47,709 bases of DNA. It comes from a virus. This document shows positions 40,464-47,709 of the stretch, piece after piece; the stretch's first letter is position 1, and each line of letters starts with the position of its first letter. Made by a program: the position numbers and the translations under genes. The DNA is taken from the IMG/VR virus record IMGVR_UViG_3300027861_000047, positions 1 through 47,709 of that record. The stretch is one strand, 5' to 3'. Under the pieces are notes generated by a model. It ran no database searches. It was given only the letters and a program-made list of their open reading frames with translations, and was not told the DNA's origin.

Positions 40464-41558
40464 TTACTCGCTCCAAAAACTAATCGACCGAATCAAAAGA
40501 TTCGCGTCATGGTCGCCAAAGAAAAAGGCATCACGTCGAGACATTGCAGGAGTCGAGCAGGCTAGAAAGATGAGCCGCTCGTGCATTCCTTGACCCCGTG
40601 GCGGTGGTGCCGGTATGTCGATATGGCCATTATACCACGCAGTCGTCGAAGCTGGAACGCTTTGCGTCTCTCGTGATTGAATCCTGAACCCGTTTGGTTC
40701 CGTGTGGTTATGCTGGAAAAGTGACTCGGTGTCGCCGTATGCGACCGCGAACTCTTGAGCGCTTCCGCCGCTATTGTATGCAAGAGCCCACCAGTATATC
40801 CGAGTCGCTTGGTCCGTATGATTTAGCCGCACGATTTGACAATACGGGAACGGTTGAAGGTACGCGCTATCTGACTCCGGCGCACCAGACACGCCAGACA
40901 TCGAGGCGAGAAGACGCTTGCGCTTTAGTAGCGTGTTGGCGGTTGTCATAAGCGTATACCCTAGCGCCGCGCTAATTGGTCGCCCGGTTGCGGTTGCATT
41001 GCTTCCGACGGGTATGATTGCGCCCTCGTCGCTCTTGGTTGTCGCAACGCTTGTCAGTGGCACCCATGACCCAGCTAGGCTTGAGCAGTAAGAAAACGAA
41101 CTCGACGCCGAAGTCAAGAGCCCGCAGCGGATGCGAATATGGTCGTCGGTGAGCGTTAACCCCGTGATCGTCACGGTACCCATTTCGTCGCTACCGCTGT
41201 TTGAGAGCGTCGAATAGCTAGACGCGAGCAGACTGCCGGCTTCGTTGTAGACGTTAACAAGTAGACGCCCGTAGGATGACCCGAGTTGTGAATGCCGTCC
41301 TCGAAAAACTACTTTCAGAGAAGTGTGCGCGACGGATGGAACGGGCACACGGTGTCGAGTCATCTGCCCATTAGAGCCCGCGCCCTCGTGCTGGAATAAG
41401 TCCTCGCGATACCCTTGGTTAAATATGTTGAGCGAGCCGCTTGCGTGCGTACCGTTAAGGGTTTCACAGAGAGAATCGAAAAAGGTTTCGTCGGCATCGT
41501 TGCCGGCGTGTACGCTTGTCGGATTCGGCGGGTTTGTCAATGTGAGTGAATAAGCCAT
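40464..41558 (-). CDS. Beta-rich virion protein, unknown
   Basis: A 364-residue protein, Ser/Thr/Gly-rich with many short strands and few long helices, like fibre or decoration proteins. It has no ribosome site and starts at an ATG exactly 7 nt after TGC-TAAAAT. It is first in the leftward late group that leads into the lysis genes, so it may be a receptor-binding or capsid-fibre protein. No named family. Confidence 0.65.
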   Translation of the reverse strand: MAYSLTLTNPPNPTSVHAGNDADETFFDSLCETLNGTHASGSLNIFNQGYREDLFQHEGAGSNGQMTRHRVPVPSVAHTSLKVVFRGRHSQLGSSYGRLLVNVYNEAGSLLASSYSTLSNSGSDEMGTVTITGLTLTDDHIRIRCGLLTSASSSFSYCSSLAGSWVPLTSVATTKSDEGAIIPVGSNATATGRPISAALGYTLMTTANTLLKRKRLLASMSGVSGAPESDSAYLQPFPYCQIVRLNHTDQATRIYWWALAYNSGGSAQEFAVAYGDTESLFQHNHTEPNGFRIQSRETQSVPASTTAWYNGHIDIPAPPPRGQGMHERLIFLACSTPAMSRRDAFFFGDHDANLLIRSISFWSE

Positions 41559-41610
41559 GCAAGTATTTTAGCAGATAGACGAAATTGATGATATGTGAGA
41601 AAATGACCCT
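41559..41610. promoter_or_regulatory. Two divergent extended -10 promoters, both leaderless
   Basis: Leftward: TGC-TAAAAT (41573-41565), six bases, ATG at 41558. Rightward: TGA-GAAAAT (41596-41604), six bases, ATG at 41611. In both the predicted start is the A of ATG, and neither gene has a ribosome site. The rightward one may have a weak -35 (TAGACG, 41576-41581). Confidence 0.6.
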
Positions 41611-42087
41611 ATGCCGTACAAGTCAAAGAAAATCAACGCGCCAAAAATAAAGAAGTGGCGCAAGCTTCAGATGAGCGCACTCGGCGATCAAGCCGCACTT
41701 GCAATCGTGCAGCGAGTAAGCGCGAAGGGTCACGGGCTTGACGATAAACGACTTCCGAAGCATTCGGAAATCAGCCGAGGTAAAGAAAGCCTTGGAGCGT
41801 ACTCAGAAGGACACGGCAAGCTACGAAGAGACGGCGGCAAATATAACGGCATTCGCATCGGTGGCGGGCTTCCGATTAACCGGGTCACGCTATCAGTTAC
41901 CGGGCAGATGATGCGACAGTTTCGCAGGTACTCAACGGCAACAAGATTTAAAGCTCGAATTGGTGCGACTGGCGCGTCTAAGAAATACGCAAGATTCACG
42001 CACGCTCAACGCCCTTGGATTGGGCTAAGTAAGAGCAACCGCGCCACAGTGCGCCGGATGTTTAAAGTGTTATGGAGTCGGCTATGA
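41611..42087 (+). CDS. Neck/tail-completion protein (HK97 gp10/Mu gpG-like)
   Basis: A 158-residue basic protein. The C-terminal half follows the pattern of gp10-like or virion-morphogenesis proteins: INRVTLSVTGQMM, then RFKARIGAT, KYARFTHAQRPWIGL and a final helix. These join head and tail. It starts the second rightward structural group and has no ribosome site. Its stop overlaps the next ATG (ATGA). Confidence 0.72.
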   Translation: MPYKSKKINAPKIKKWRKLQMSALGDQAALAIVQRVSAKGHGLDDKRLPKHSEISRGKESLGAYSEGHGKLRRDGGKYNGIRIGGGLPINRVTLSVTGQMMRQFRRYSTATRFKARIGATGASKKYARFTHAQRPWIGLSKSNRATVRRMFKVLWSRL

Positions 42088-42581
42088 GTTCAGTAATCCA
42101 AAACACGATTAACCACATCAAAAAAACCGTCGGCGCGATGCCTTCGAGCATCTTGACCAGCTTTCCCGAAATCCGGTCGGCGAACTTTGTGGACGTTGAC
42201 AAGCTAGGCGGGGCGCGGCTAGAGCTTGAAGAGATGGTCGGACGTTCTCGGGTCTTTGAAATTACTATGGATGGGCTAGAGGCGAACGCGCTCCAGCTTG
42301 GGCAAGGTGTGTCAGAGGCTTTTGACATTACTTTAAATCTTCGGGTTCGTTATGATGCCGCAGGTTTAGCCGTTAGAGGCAGCGCACAAGCCGAAGCGGT
42401 TAAAGAACTTGCAATCATTAGCAAGGCAATCCAAGCGAGCAACTGGCCAAGCGTTACAGGGCTCGTGACCTTATCGACTGGAACGGGTAGAATAAGCACA
42501 GTAACATTAGCCGACGAGAGCGGCGCAACATTTAAAACTATTATTTCCGAGATTGCGGTAGCCGTCTCGATTGACATGTAA
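42084..42581 (+). CDS. Tail terminator-like protein
   Basis: A 165-residue alpha/beta protein between the neck gene and the tail tube gene, where siphoviruses encode the tail terminator that stops tube growth. ATG 42084 is chosen for TGGAG 6 bases upstream and the ATGA overlap. It has strands alternating with helices. The role is from position; no signature is visible. Confidence 0.62.
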   Translation: MSSVIQNTINHIKKTVGAMPSSILTSFPEIRSANFVDVDKLGGARLELEEMVGRSRVFEITMDGLEANALQLGQGVSEAFDITLNLRVRYDAAGLAVRGSAQAEAVKELAIISKAIQASNWPSVTGLVTLSTGTGRISTVTLADESGATFKTIISEIAVAVSIDM

Positions 42582-42591
42582 GGAGAATCAC

Positions 42592-43995
42592 ATGGCGGGT
42601 AAATCTACCGCGATCTACAGCGTAAAGGTTGCCCCGGCAACCGCAGAGGGTGGAAACCCTGATTTGAACTATCTTCCGAGCATCTCGGGCGAGACTTTTG
42701 TCGGTATGGCTACGACTACCGCGACGGTTGATTCGTTTGCAGGTACGGAAGCCTTTCACGAAGAGGAGCAGGGGCGAAGAACACCAGGCGAGAACGAGCT
42801 TTTGCCCGTTGGTGTTGTAGCTGGATCAAGCTCGTTTGGCGCTGATGCTGGCGACTTCATCCGCGCAATGTATGACAACGAAATCAGCCTTTCCGCACGA
42901 TTTCGAAACTCAAACGGAACCGACCCAGGCGCAACGGCTTTCGGTCATATCCTGAACTCCTCCATGGGACTCTACTCTCCATCAGCAGCGAGCTACACCA
43001 CCACCGGCGTCGGCGCTGATGGCGGCGAGTTTGTAGTTTCAGACGCTAACGCAACAGACATCAAAATCGGCGCACCGGTTCGGGTTTACTCAGAGCAGGC
43101 AACCGTGGCGACCTTCTTTCACGAGTACGCAATCGTGACCGGTAAGACTGACAACGGCGACGGGAATCACACCGTAACGGTACACCCTAAATTCGCTCAC
43201 ACCCCAGGCACGGCGGACACGATTCAAATGTGCTACGCATTTTACCCGGTAGTTGGAGACGGAGACACGACTCTCTCAAACGATTTACACGTTGTTTTTG
43301 ATATGGGCGGCACTGGTAGTGCGGCGACAGTTCGGCGCATTGCAAGCGGTTGCAGAATGTCAGCGTTTGAGATTAGCAACGACAACGGAGCAGCATCGCT
43401 TTCGATGACGGTTAAGCCCATGGTCATGGTCAACGATGACGGCAACGCGTCAACCGTGGACACAGCAGAGCCAGCCGGGAAGCTATTGCAGCACCGACAC
43501 GGCGCACGAGTAGACCTAGCCGCAGACCATAGCGCAGTAGCATCGGGCACGGCAGCAAGTACAGCGCGCGCATACTTGCCTACATTCGACCACAGTGTGA
43601 GCGTATCATTCGACACGGCACCAGGCACACCGGAGACTCGCGGTGTTATTCGTGGCGGCTCACATGAGATTCATAACGCTACGTGCTCGGTTTCTGTTAC
43701 CACCGAGAACAGTGACGACCTGCAACGACTTATGACGAAAGGCGAGCGTCGCACGCTCATCCTTGGTTATGGTCCGGGCGGAACTGGTACAACTGGCAAC
43801 GGCGGCGCGTTCATTATTAAGAACGCGGGGCGTGCAGACGGCGACGCCAATCCATCGGGCGGCGACGGTAATCGCATCCAGCAGGTAACCGCACTGCGAG
43901 CGGTTTCAAACTTCAATACCTACGCCGGCAGCGTGACGGGCGACGAGCTTAACCTCGCAACCGCTCCGTTTTTGCTAGTCCTCCCAAGGGCTTAA
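42592..43995 (+). CDS. Major tail tube protein
   Basis: A 467-residue beta-rich protein with AAGGAG upstream, placed before the tail chaperone pair and the tape measure, the standard position of the tube protein. It is larger than most tube proteins (usually 150-300 residues), so it probably carries an extra surface domain. Codon choice is biased as in the capsid gene, in line with high expression. Confidence 0.78.
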   Translation: MAGKSTAIYSVKVAPATAEGGNPDLNYLPSISGETFVGMATTTATVDSFAGTEAFHEEEQGRRTPGENELLPVGVVAGSSSFGADAGDFIRAMYDNEISLSARFRNSNGTDPGATAFGHILNSSMGLYSPSAASYTTTGVGADGGEFVVSDANATDIKIGAPVRVYSEQATVATFFHEYAIVTGKTDNGDGNHTVTVHPKFAHTPGTADTIQMCYAFYPVVGDGDTTLSNDLHVVFDMGGTGSAATVRRIASGCRMSAFEISNDNGAASLSMTVKPMVMVNDDGNASTVDTAEPAGKLLQHRHGARVDLAADHSAVASGTAASTARAYLPTFDHSVSVSFDTAPGTPETRGVIRGGSHEIHNATCSVSVTTENSDDLQRLMTKGERRTLILGYGPGGTGTTGNGGAFIIKNAGRADGDANPSGGDGNRIQQVTALRAVSNFNTYAGSVTGDELNLATAPFLLVLPRA

Positions 43996-44011
43996 TGCTA
44001 GCCTCCGGGCT

Positions 44012-44881
44012 ATGCTAAAGAAACTCACCCTAACGAATGAGCCGGTTCGCCTTGTACTGATGGCGGACCCGGCGACATTTACCGCGCAGTTCAACGCGGC
44101 GCGCACTCTTATCGACGCAGAGCTTGACGAGCCAAACGACGGCGATTTTATGGGCGAGATTTTAACGCTCGTGAAGTCGGCAGTCGGAAACGACCAGGCA
44201 CTCGACGCGCTGAAATCTGTCGAGGGTGCATTAACTAGCCTAGTCAATCAGAAGGTTAGACCGGCGCAGATGGGCAAGGCGCTTGAGCGGCTTAAGGAAA
44301 CGATGAAGCGGCACGAGACACGCGAGGCGCTTGCTTTTGTGCGTGCTCAACTATCGACGCAGAAGTATCGAGAAACGAGCGACGTCGGCGAACTACTAGA
44401 AGGCAGCCCAGCAGACGCGGCACACGTAACGGTCCGAGCATTGACACCAGACGGGCGACGCAAAGCAGAGCGGGCAGCAGGTCAAAAGCCTAGACTCGGC
44501 GCACTCGTTGCGGGTCGTGCTTATGACGTAGCTAGAAAGGCAACCCGCGAAGGCGATGATAGCGGCAAAGCATATGCCGAGTATGTTGCGTTTTTACCAA
44601 TCGAAGAACAAGAGGCGCTCGACGCTTTCGACGAATACAATACGCGAATAGACCGAGAGATTTGCCGGGCGGGAATGCTTGCCGTCGATGACTTCGACCT
44701 CGCTCCGGCTGATGGCGTTTACCCTGTCGAGGACTTTCTCAGCCAGTGCGTAGAAGGTGGCGACGTAATCACAGAAACGGCGCGGCATATTAGGAATATC
44801 AGCACCTTGGGAAAATCGGCGAACTCCTCGCCGTCCTTGGAGTCTGGCACAGACGAACAAGAGGACGCGGCACAACCTTAG
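44012..44881 (+). CDS. Tail assembly chaperone, zero-frame product
   Basis: A 289-residue mostly helical, acidic protein between tail tube and tape measure. In lambda this gene (G) is joined to the next by a -1 frameshift. Here the slippery heptamer GGGAAAA lies at 44809-44815 in the right phase. The protein should bind the tape measure during tail assembly and is not kept in the virion. Start at 44012 has no clear ribosome site. Confidence 0.78.
   Translation: MLKKLTLTNEPVRLVLMADPATFTAQFNAARTLIDAELDEPNDGDFMGEILTLVKSAVGNDQALDALKSVEGALTSLVNQKVRPAQMGKALERLKETMKRHETREALAFVRAQLSTQKYRETSDVGELLEGSPADAAHVTVRALTPDGRRKAERAAGQKPRLGALVAGRAYDVARKATREGDDSGKAYAEYVAFLPIEEQEALDAFDEYNTRIDREICRAGMLAVDDFDLAPADGVYPVEDFLSQCVEGGDVITETARHIRNISTLGKSANSSPSLESGTDEQEDAAQP
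44809..44833 (+). promoter_or_regulatory. Programmed -1 frameshift site
   Basis: G-GGA-AAA at 44809-44815, with GGA and AAA as zero-frame codons, is a canonical X-XXY-YYZ slip site. A 6-bp hairpin CGGCGA/TCGCCG (44817-44833) follows after one base, closer than usual. The -1 frame is open from 44794 to 45375. Confidence 0.78.
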
Positions 44882-45375
44882 CCGACGGCTGGCAGTGCTC
44901 GCAGTGTGTGCACGGCGGGCGGTCGATGCCTATACCCGGCGAGCTAGAGCGGCGCGGCGGCTGCTCGGGGCAATTTAAGCCCGACGTGCAATACGCAATC
45001 ATTCGTAAATCTTGGTGCCCGTGGAACGCTAGCTTCATCGAAGACCCGCCGCGCGTTTCGCTTTCGGATATACTCGGGCAGGCGATGCCGTCCGACGTAT
45101 TGCAAAGGTTCCACAGTGCACCCGACGAGATAGGCGAAATCGATTGGGTAGACGTTGACCGGTGCCCGATTCGCTTCGTTGATACACGTTCGCCAGAGTA
45201 TGACGCAGGGTGGCTCGTTGAAGTTTTCGACGCCGTGAGCGTGCTTAATATGGGCGCACCGTCGCAATGGATTCCCGCGAACCCTTCCGGCGCTTTCCGA
45301 GATGCCTTAATAGTGTTAAAATCAGAACAAGACGCCGCCGCCGCACTGCGAGCCAAAAACGAAGAAGACTGGTGA
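44815..45375 (+). CDS. Tail assembly chaperone, frameshift extension (T-like)
   Basis: After the -1 slip, translation continues for 186 codons to 45375, giving a fusion of about 454 residues. The extension is a mixed alpha/beta domain with Cys-containing segments (GWQCSQCVHGG, SWCPWN). A GTG at 44908 could give a separate short protein, but the slip site argues for the fusion. The tape measure begins 5 bases after the stop. Confidence 0.75.
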   Translation: MGELLAVLGVWHRRTRGRGTTLADGWQCSQCVHGGRSMPIPGELERRGGCSGQFKPDVQYAIIRKSWCPWNASFIEDPPRVSLSDILGQAMPSDVLQRFHSAPDEIGEIDWVDVDRCPIRFVDTRSPEYDAGWLVEVFDAVSVLNMGAPSQWIPANPSGAFRDALIVLKSEQDAAAALRAKNEEDW

Positions 45376-45380
45376 TTTAG

Positions 45381-47709
45381 ATGGCACTGAATAAGATTTC
45401 AGAAGAAGTAATTGAGATTCGGGTCGATGGTGCCAAAGAAGCAGAGCAAGAAATCGACGGACTTAGCAAGGGGCTAAGGGATGTCGAGCAAAGTAGCAAG
45501 AAAGCCGACAAGTCAACCGCACAGGCTTCGCAGGGGTTCTCGAAGCTACAGGCAAGCATTACCACGGCAGGCGCAGCCGTCGCAGGCTTTCAGGCGGCGA
45601 TGGCGGCAGCAGGCGCGGCGATGTCAGCAATCAAGGCGCCGGTTAACTTAGCGATTGAGTTTGAGACGCAGTTTAATCAAATCAAGACGCTCAACAGCGA
45701 CATTGGCGACGACTTGCGAGACAAGCTGCTCGACTTAGCGAAGCGCGTGCCGCAGACCGCCGGCGATATCACTTCGGCGGCTTACCAAGCAATCAGCGCA
45801 GGGATAGACCCCGGTCAGGTTACCGAGTTTCTCGAAGCGGCGAGCAAGTCAGCCGTCGCCGCAGGTGGCTCGCTTACTGAGTCGGTCGAGCTATTGACGG
45901 CAGGCGTTAACGCATTCGGCAAGCAGGGCGAAACGGCTTCGAGTGTTGCGGATAAGCTATTCGCAACCGTCAAGCGAGGCGTGACAACCATTCCAGAATT
46001 GAACGCGGTCTTCGGTCGTGCAGCGGCTACCGCTTCGAGTTACGGCATAGGGCTCGACGAGGTGCTTGGCGCGATTGCCACACTGACAAAACAGGGTTTG
46101 CCGACTGCCGAGGCAGTGACACGGGTCAACGCTACGATTAAAGAGTTAAGCCGCGAAGGTGGCACGGCTGCGAAGGCACTTAAAAAACAAGGCGTGCAAG
46201 TCGGCGTTCTAGCTCTACAGCAAAAGGGGCTCGTCGGTGTACTTGAAGACGTAAACAGAGCGACAGGCGGACAGGCGGACCAACTCGCAAAGCTATCAGG
46301 CAGGGCAGAAGCGGTCGGCGGAATGCTCGGGTTGACCGGGCGCAACATGGAAGACTTCCGAAGCACCGTGCAAGGCGTCAACACTGACGTCGGCGCAAGC
46401 GGTGAGGCTTTTGACGTAGTTAGTCAAGGCACACAGGGCACGATTGACAGCTTCAACAGCTTAAAAGAAGGCGTGATGCGAGAGCTAGGCGAGCAGACGT
46501 TGCCCGCGCTGAACGAGCTTTTAAAATCTCTTTCCGTTGCGATGAATGGCTCCAGCAATGCGGCTAAGGCTTTCGGCAAAGGGTTAGCAAGTATCATCAA
46601 AATTGGAACGCTAGTCGTCAAGAATATCGACATGATTGCGGCGTCGATGTCGGTGGCGTTCACTGCAAAATACTTGCCGGTCTTCATTGCGCAGTTAGGC
46701 AAGATGCGTGCGGGTTTCGTGGCATTTAATGCGATAGTCGCAGCGTCTGGCTCTACAACCGGGGCGGCTTATGGCCGCTTGCTCGTCGGCGGAATCGCTA
46801 AAGTGCTTTCGGGTCCAATGTTAGCCGGAGCGGTGGCGCTCGCAGTCGCCGGGGCGGTCGGTCTTGCGATGGAAGGTGCAGAAGAAAAGGCACGCGAGGT
46901 TCGAGAGGCACAGCGAAAGGAGTTCGCGCAAGACTTGAAAGACTTCCTCGCGTCGGAAGGTATAAGAGGGGACGCCATCGAGAAGCGTTTGAAGGGACAA
47001 GCGCGGCTTGCAGCATCCGACCAGCTAAGAATAAAGGCAGCGCGTGAGGCTGATGCGGGCAATAGAGATCTAGCCGCGGGTATTGTCGCGTTGACTCAGA
47101 AGATTGATGACAACAAGACCGGCTCCATTGATCTTGAAGCTCTATATCTTGAAAACAGTGAAGCCGCTCAAGTGCTAATCAAGACACTCGACACAAAGTC
47201 GACCTCTTACGGTGAAATTATAGCACAGCAGAACGAAGCGATCATTTCAGCAAAAAACCTAGAACAACAAAACACGGCGCTTAGAGTCGGCTCCGCTCAA
47301 CTGACAGCAGAGGAAAAAAAGGCTCAAGCAAATTTCCAGCAAAGTCAGTCCAAGGTGGCAGACTACGAAAACCAGCTAGACGCAGCGACAAAAAGCGTCA
47401 TAAGAGCGAAGGCGGCATTAGCGCAACTAAACGCAAACCAGCAAGTGAATCTCCAGCTTTACGGCAAAACCCCATTTATTAAAGCGGAAGCAGACCTAAA
47501 AAAGTACAGCAACGCGGCAGAAGAGGCAAACAAGGGCATCGCGATATTTAGCGTTGAAGTCGTAAACAATGAGCGAGCACTAAATGAGGCATCCGCAGCA
47601 GTTGCGAACAATCAAGTGCAAATTGAAAACAATGAAAAGCAAATAGCGGCAGCCACAAAGCACTACAAAGAAAACCAGGCGGCTATTGACAAGACGGTGA
47701 CAGCGTTAG
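45381..47709 (+). CDS. Tail tape measure protein, N-terminal part (runs off the end)
   Basis: 776 codons are seen, with no stop. Residues ~1-60 are a charged helix (DGAKEAEQEIDGLSKGLRDV), followed by the TP901 tape-measure core (about 85-250): LAIEFETQFNQIKTLN, ELLTAGVNAFGKQG-type and GLDEVLGAIATLTKQG motifs. A hydrophobic stretch (about 430-500) and coiled coil follow. From 46797 the sequence repeats the window start, so the gene continues at base 1. Start ATG 45381 is 5 bases after the chaperone stop. Confidence 0.9.
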   Translation, partial: MALNKISEEVIEIRVDGAKEAEQEIDGLSKGLRDVEQSSKKADKSTAQASQGFSKLQASITTAGAAVAGFQAAMAAAGAAMSAIKAPVNLAIEFETQFNQIKTLNSDIGDDLRDKLLDLAKRVPQTAGDITSAAYQAISAGIDPGQVTEFLEAASKSAVAAGGSLTESVELLTAGVNAFGKQGETASSVADKLFATVKRGVTTIPELNAVFGRAAATASSYGIGLDEVLGAIATLTKQGLPTAEAVTRVNATIKELSREGGTAAKALKKQGVQVGVLALQQKGLVGVLEDVNRATGGQADQLAKLSGRAEAVGGMLGLTGRNMEDFRSTVQGVNTDVGASGEAFDVVSQGTQGTIDSFNSLKEGVMRELGEQTLPALNELLKSLSVAMNGSSNAAKAFGKGLASIIKIGTLVVKNIDMIAASMSVAFTAKYLPVFIAQLGKMRAGFVAFNAIVAASGSTTGAAYGRLLVGGIAKVLSGPMLAGAVALAVAGAVGLAMEGAEEKAREVREAQRKEFAQDLKDFLASEGIRGDAIEKRLKGQARLAASDQLRIKAAREADAGNRDLAAGIVALTQKIDDNKTGSIDLEALYLENSEAAQVLIKTLDTKSTSYGEIIAQQNEAIISAKNLEQQNTALRVGSAQLTAEEKKAQANFQQSQSKVADYENQLDAATKSVIRAKAALAQLNANQQVNLQLYGKTPFIKAEADLKKYSNAAEEANKGIAIFSVEVVNNERALNEASAAVANNQVQIENNEKQIAAATKHYKENQAAIDKTVTAL
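46797..46923 (+). repeat. Terminal direct repeat, copy 2 (exact 127 bp)
   Basis: This is identical to bases 1-127 and in the same tape-measure frame; the copies part at the next base. Confidence 0.9.
46924..47709 (+). other. Divergent second allele of the tape-measure coiled coil
   Basis: Aligned with bases 128-907, this stretch shows high similarity at both ends (DLKDFLASEGIRGDAIEKRL, and AAIDKTVTALD at the end) and strong divergence in between, with a net +6 bp and no frame break. Clean in-frame divergence means both versions are functional genes, most likely from two co-existing phage strains. Confidence 0.75.

Overview
The window is essentially one complete genome of a tailed double-stranded DNA phage with a long (siphovirus-type) tail. 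It encodes terminase, portal, protease/scaffold, capsid, tail tube, a tail chaperone pair with a frameshift, a TP901-type tape measure, tail tip and fibre proteins, lysis genes and its own replication and recombination set. I see no integrase, excisionase, CI-like repressor, rRNA or tRNA, so nothing supports a temperate life style. Genes are tightly packed (many ATGA, GTGA or TGATG overlaps), most starts have GGAG/AGGA ribosome sites, and the DNA is moderately GC-rich with AT-rich promoter islands. The host cannot be named from sequence alone; Shine-Dalgarno sites and sigma70-like hexamers only say 'bacterium'. The head genes resemble the Mu-like set (portal, gpI-like protease with nested scaffold, F-like morphogenesis protein).

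The contig closes on itself. Bases 1-127 equal 46797-46923 exactly, and both lie in the same frame of the tape-measure gene. After base 127 the two copies diverge but stay in frame. The simplest reading is a circular genome of about 46,796 bp whose last ~786 bp are a second, divergent allele of the tape-measure coiled coil.

Layout: 1-4615 (+) end of tape measure, a tail protein, M15 endolysin. 4612-5639 (-) small gene, SSB, zinc-type protein. 5709-14349 (+) early/replication region: an initiator gene with four iterons inside it (lambda O-like origin), DnaB-type helicase, LexA-like winged-helix protein, PDDEXK nuclease, YqaJ exonuclease, HNH nuclease and many small genes, some run from two near-identical promoter cassettes. 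14346-16502 (-) large and small terminase, antisense to their neighbours. 16589-18489 (+) ParB-domain/DNA methyltransferase fusion and two small coiled-coil genes. 18490-18889 non-coding, with hairpins, two terminators and a promoter. 18890-30978 (+) portal to tail fibre. 31019-31762 (-) isolated ERF annealing protein. 31793-31959 a probable free-standing small RNA and a promoter. 31960-36145 (+) large tail/baseplate protein and partners. 36101-37719 (-) small zinc/HTH regulators. 37845-41558 (-) metallophosphatase, holin/spanin-like membrane genes and a beta-rich virion-type protein. 41611-end (+) neck, tail terminator, tail tube, tail chaperones, tape measure.

Most notable: (i) an origin embedded in the initiator gene, with iterons whose DNA is conserved across different reading frames; (ii) three virion-module genes whose ATG sits exactly 7 nt after an extended -10 element and which lack ribosome sites, suggesting leaderless late mRNAs; (iii) two duplicated promoter cassettes, each followed by a covarying hairpin with a UACG loop; (iv) a promoter-hairpin-terminator unit of about 77 nt that codes for nothing; (v) GTTGCA half-sites shared between the origin and the divergent terminase/methyltransferase promoters.
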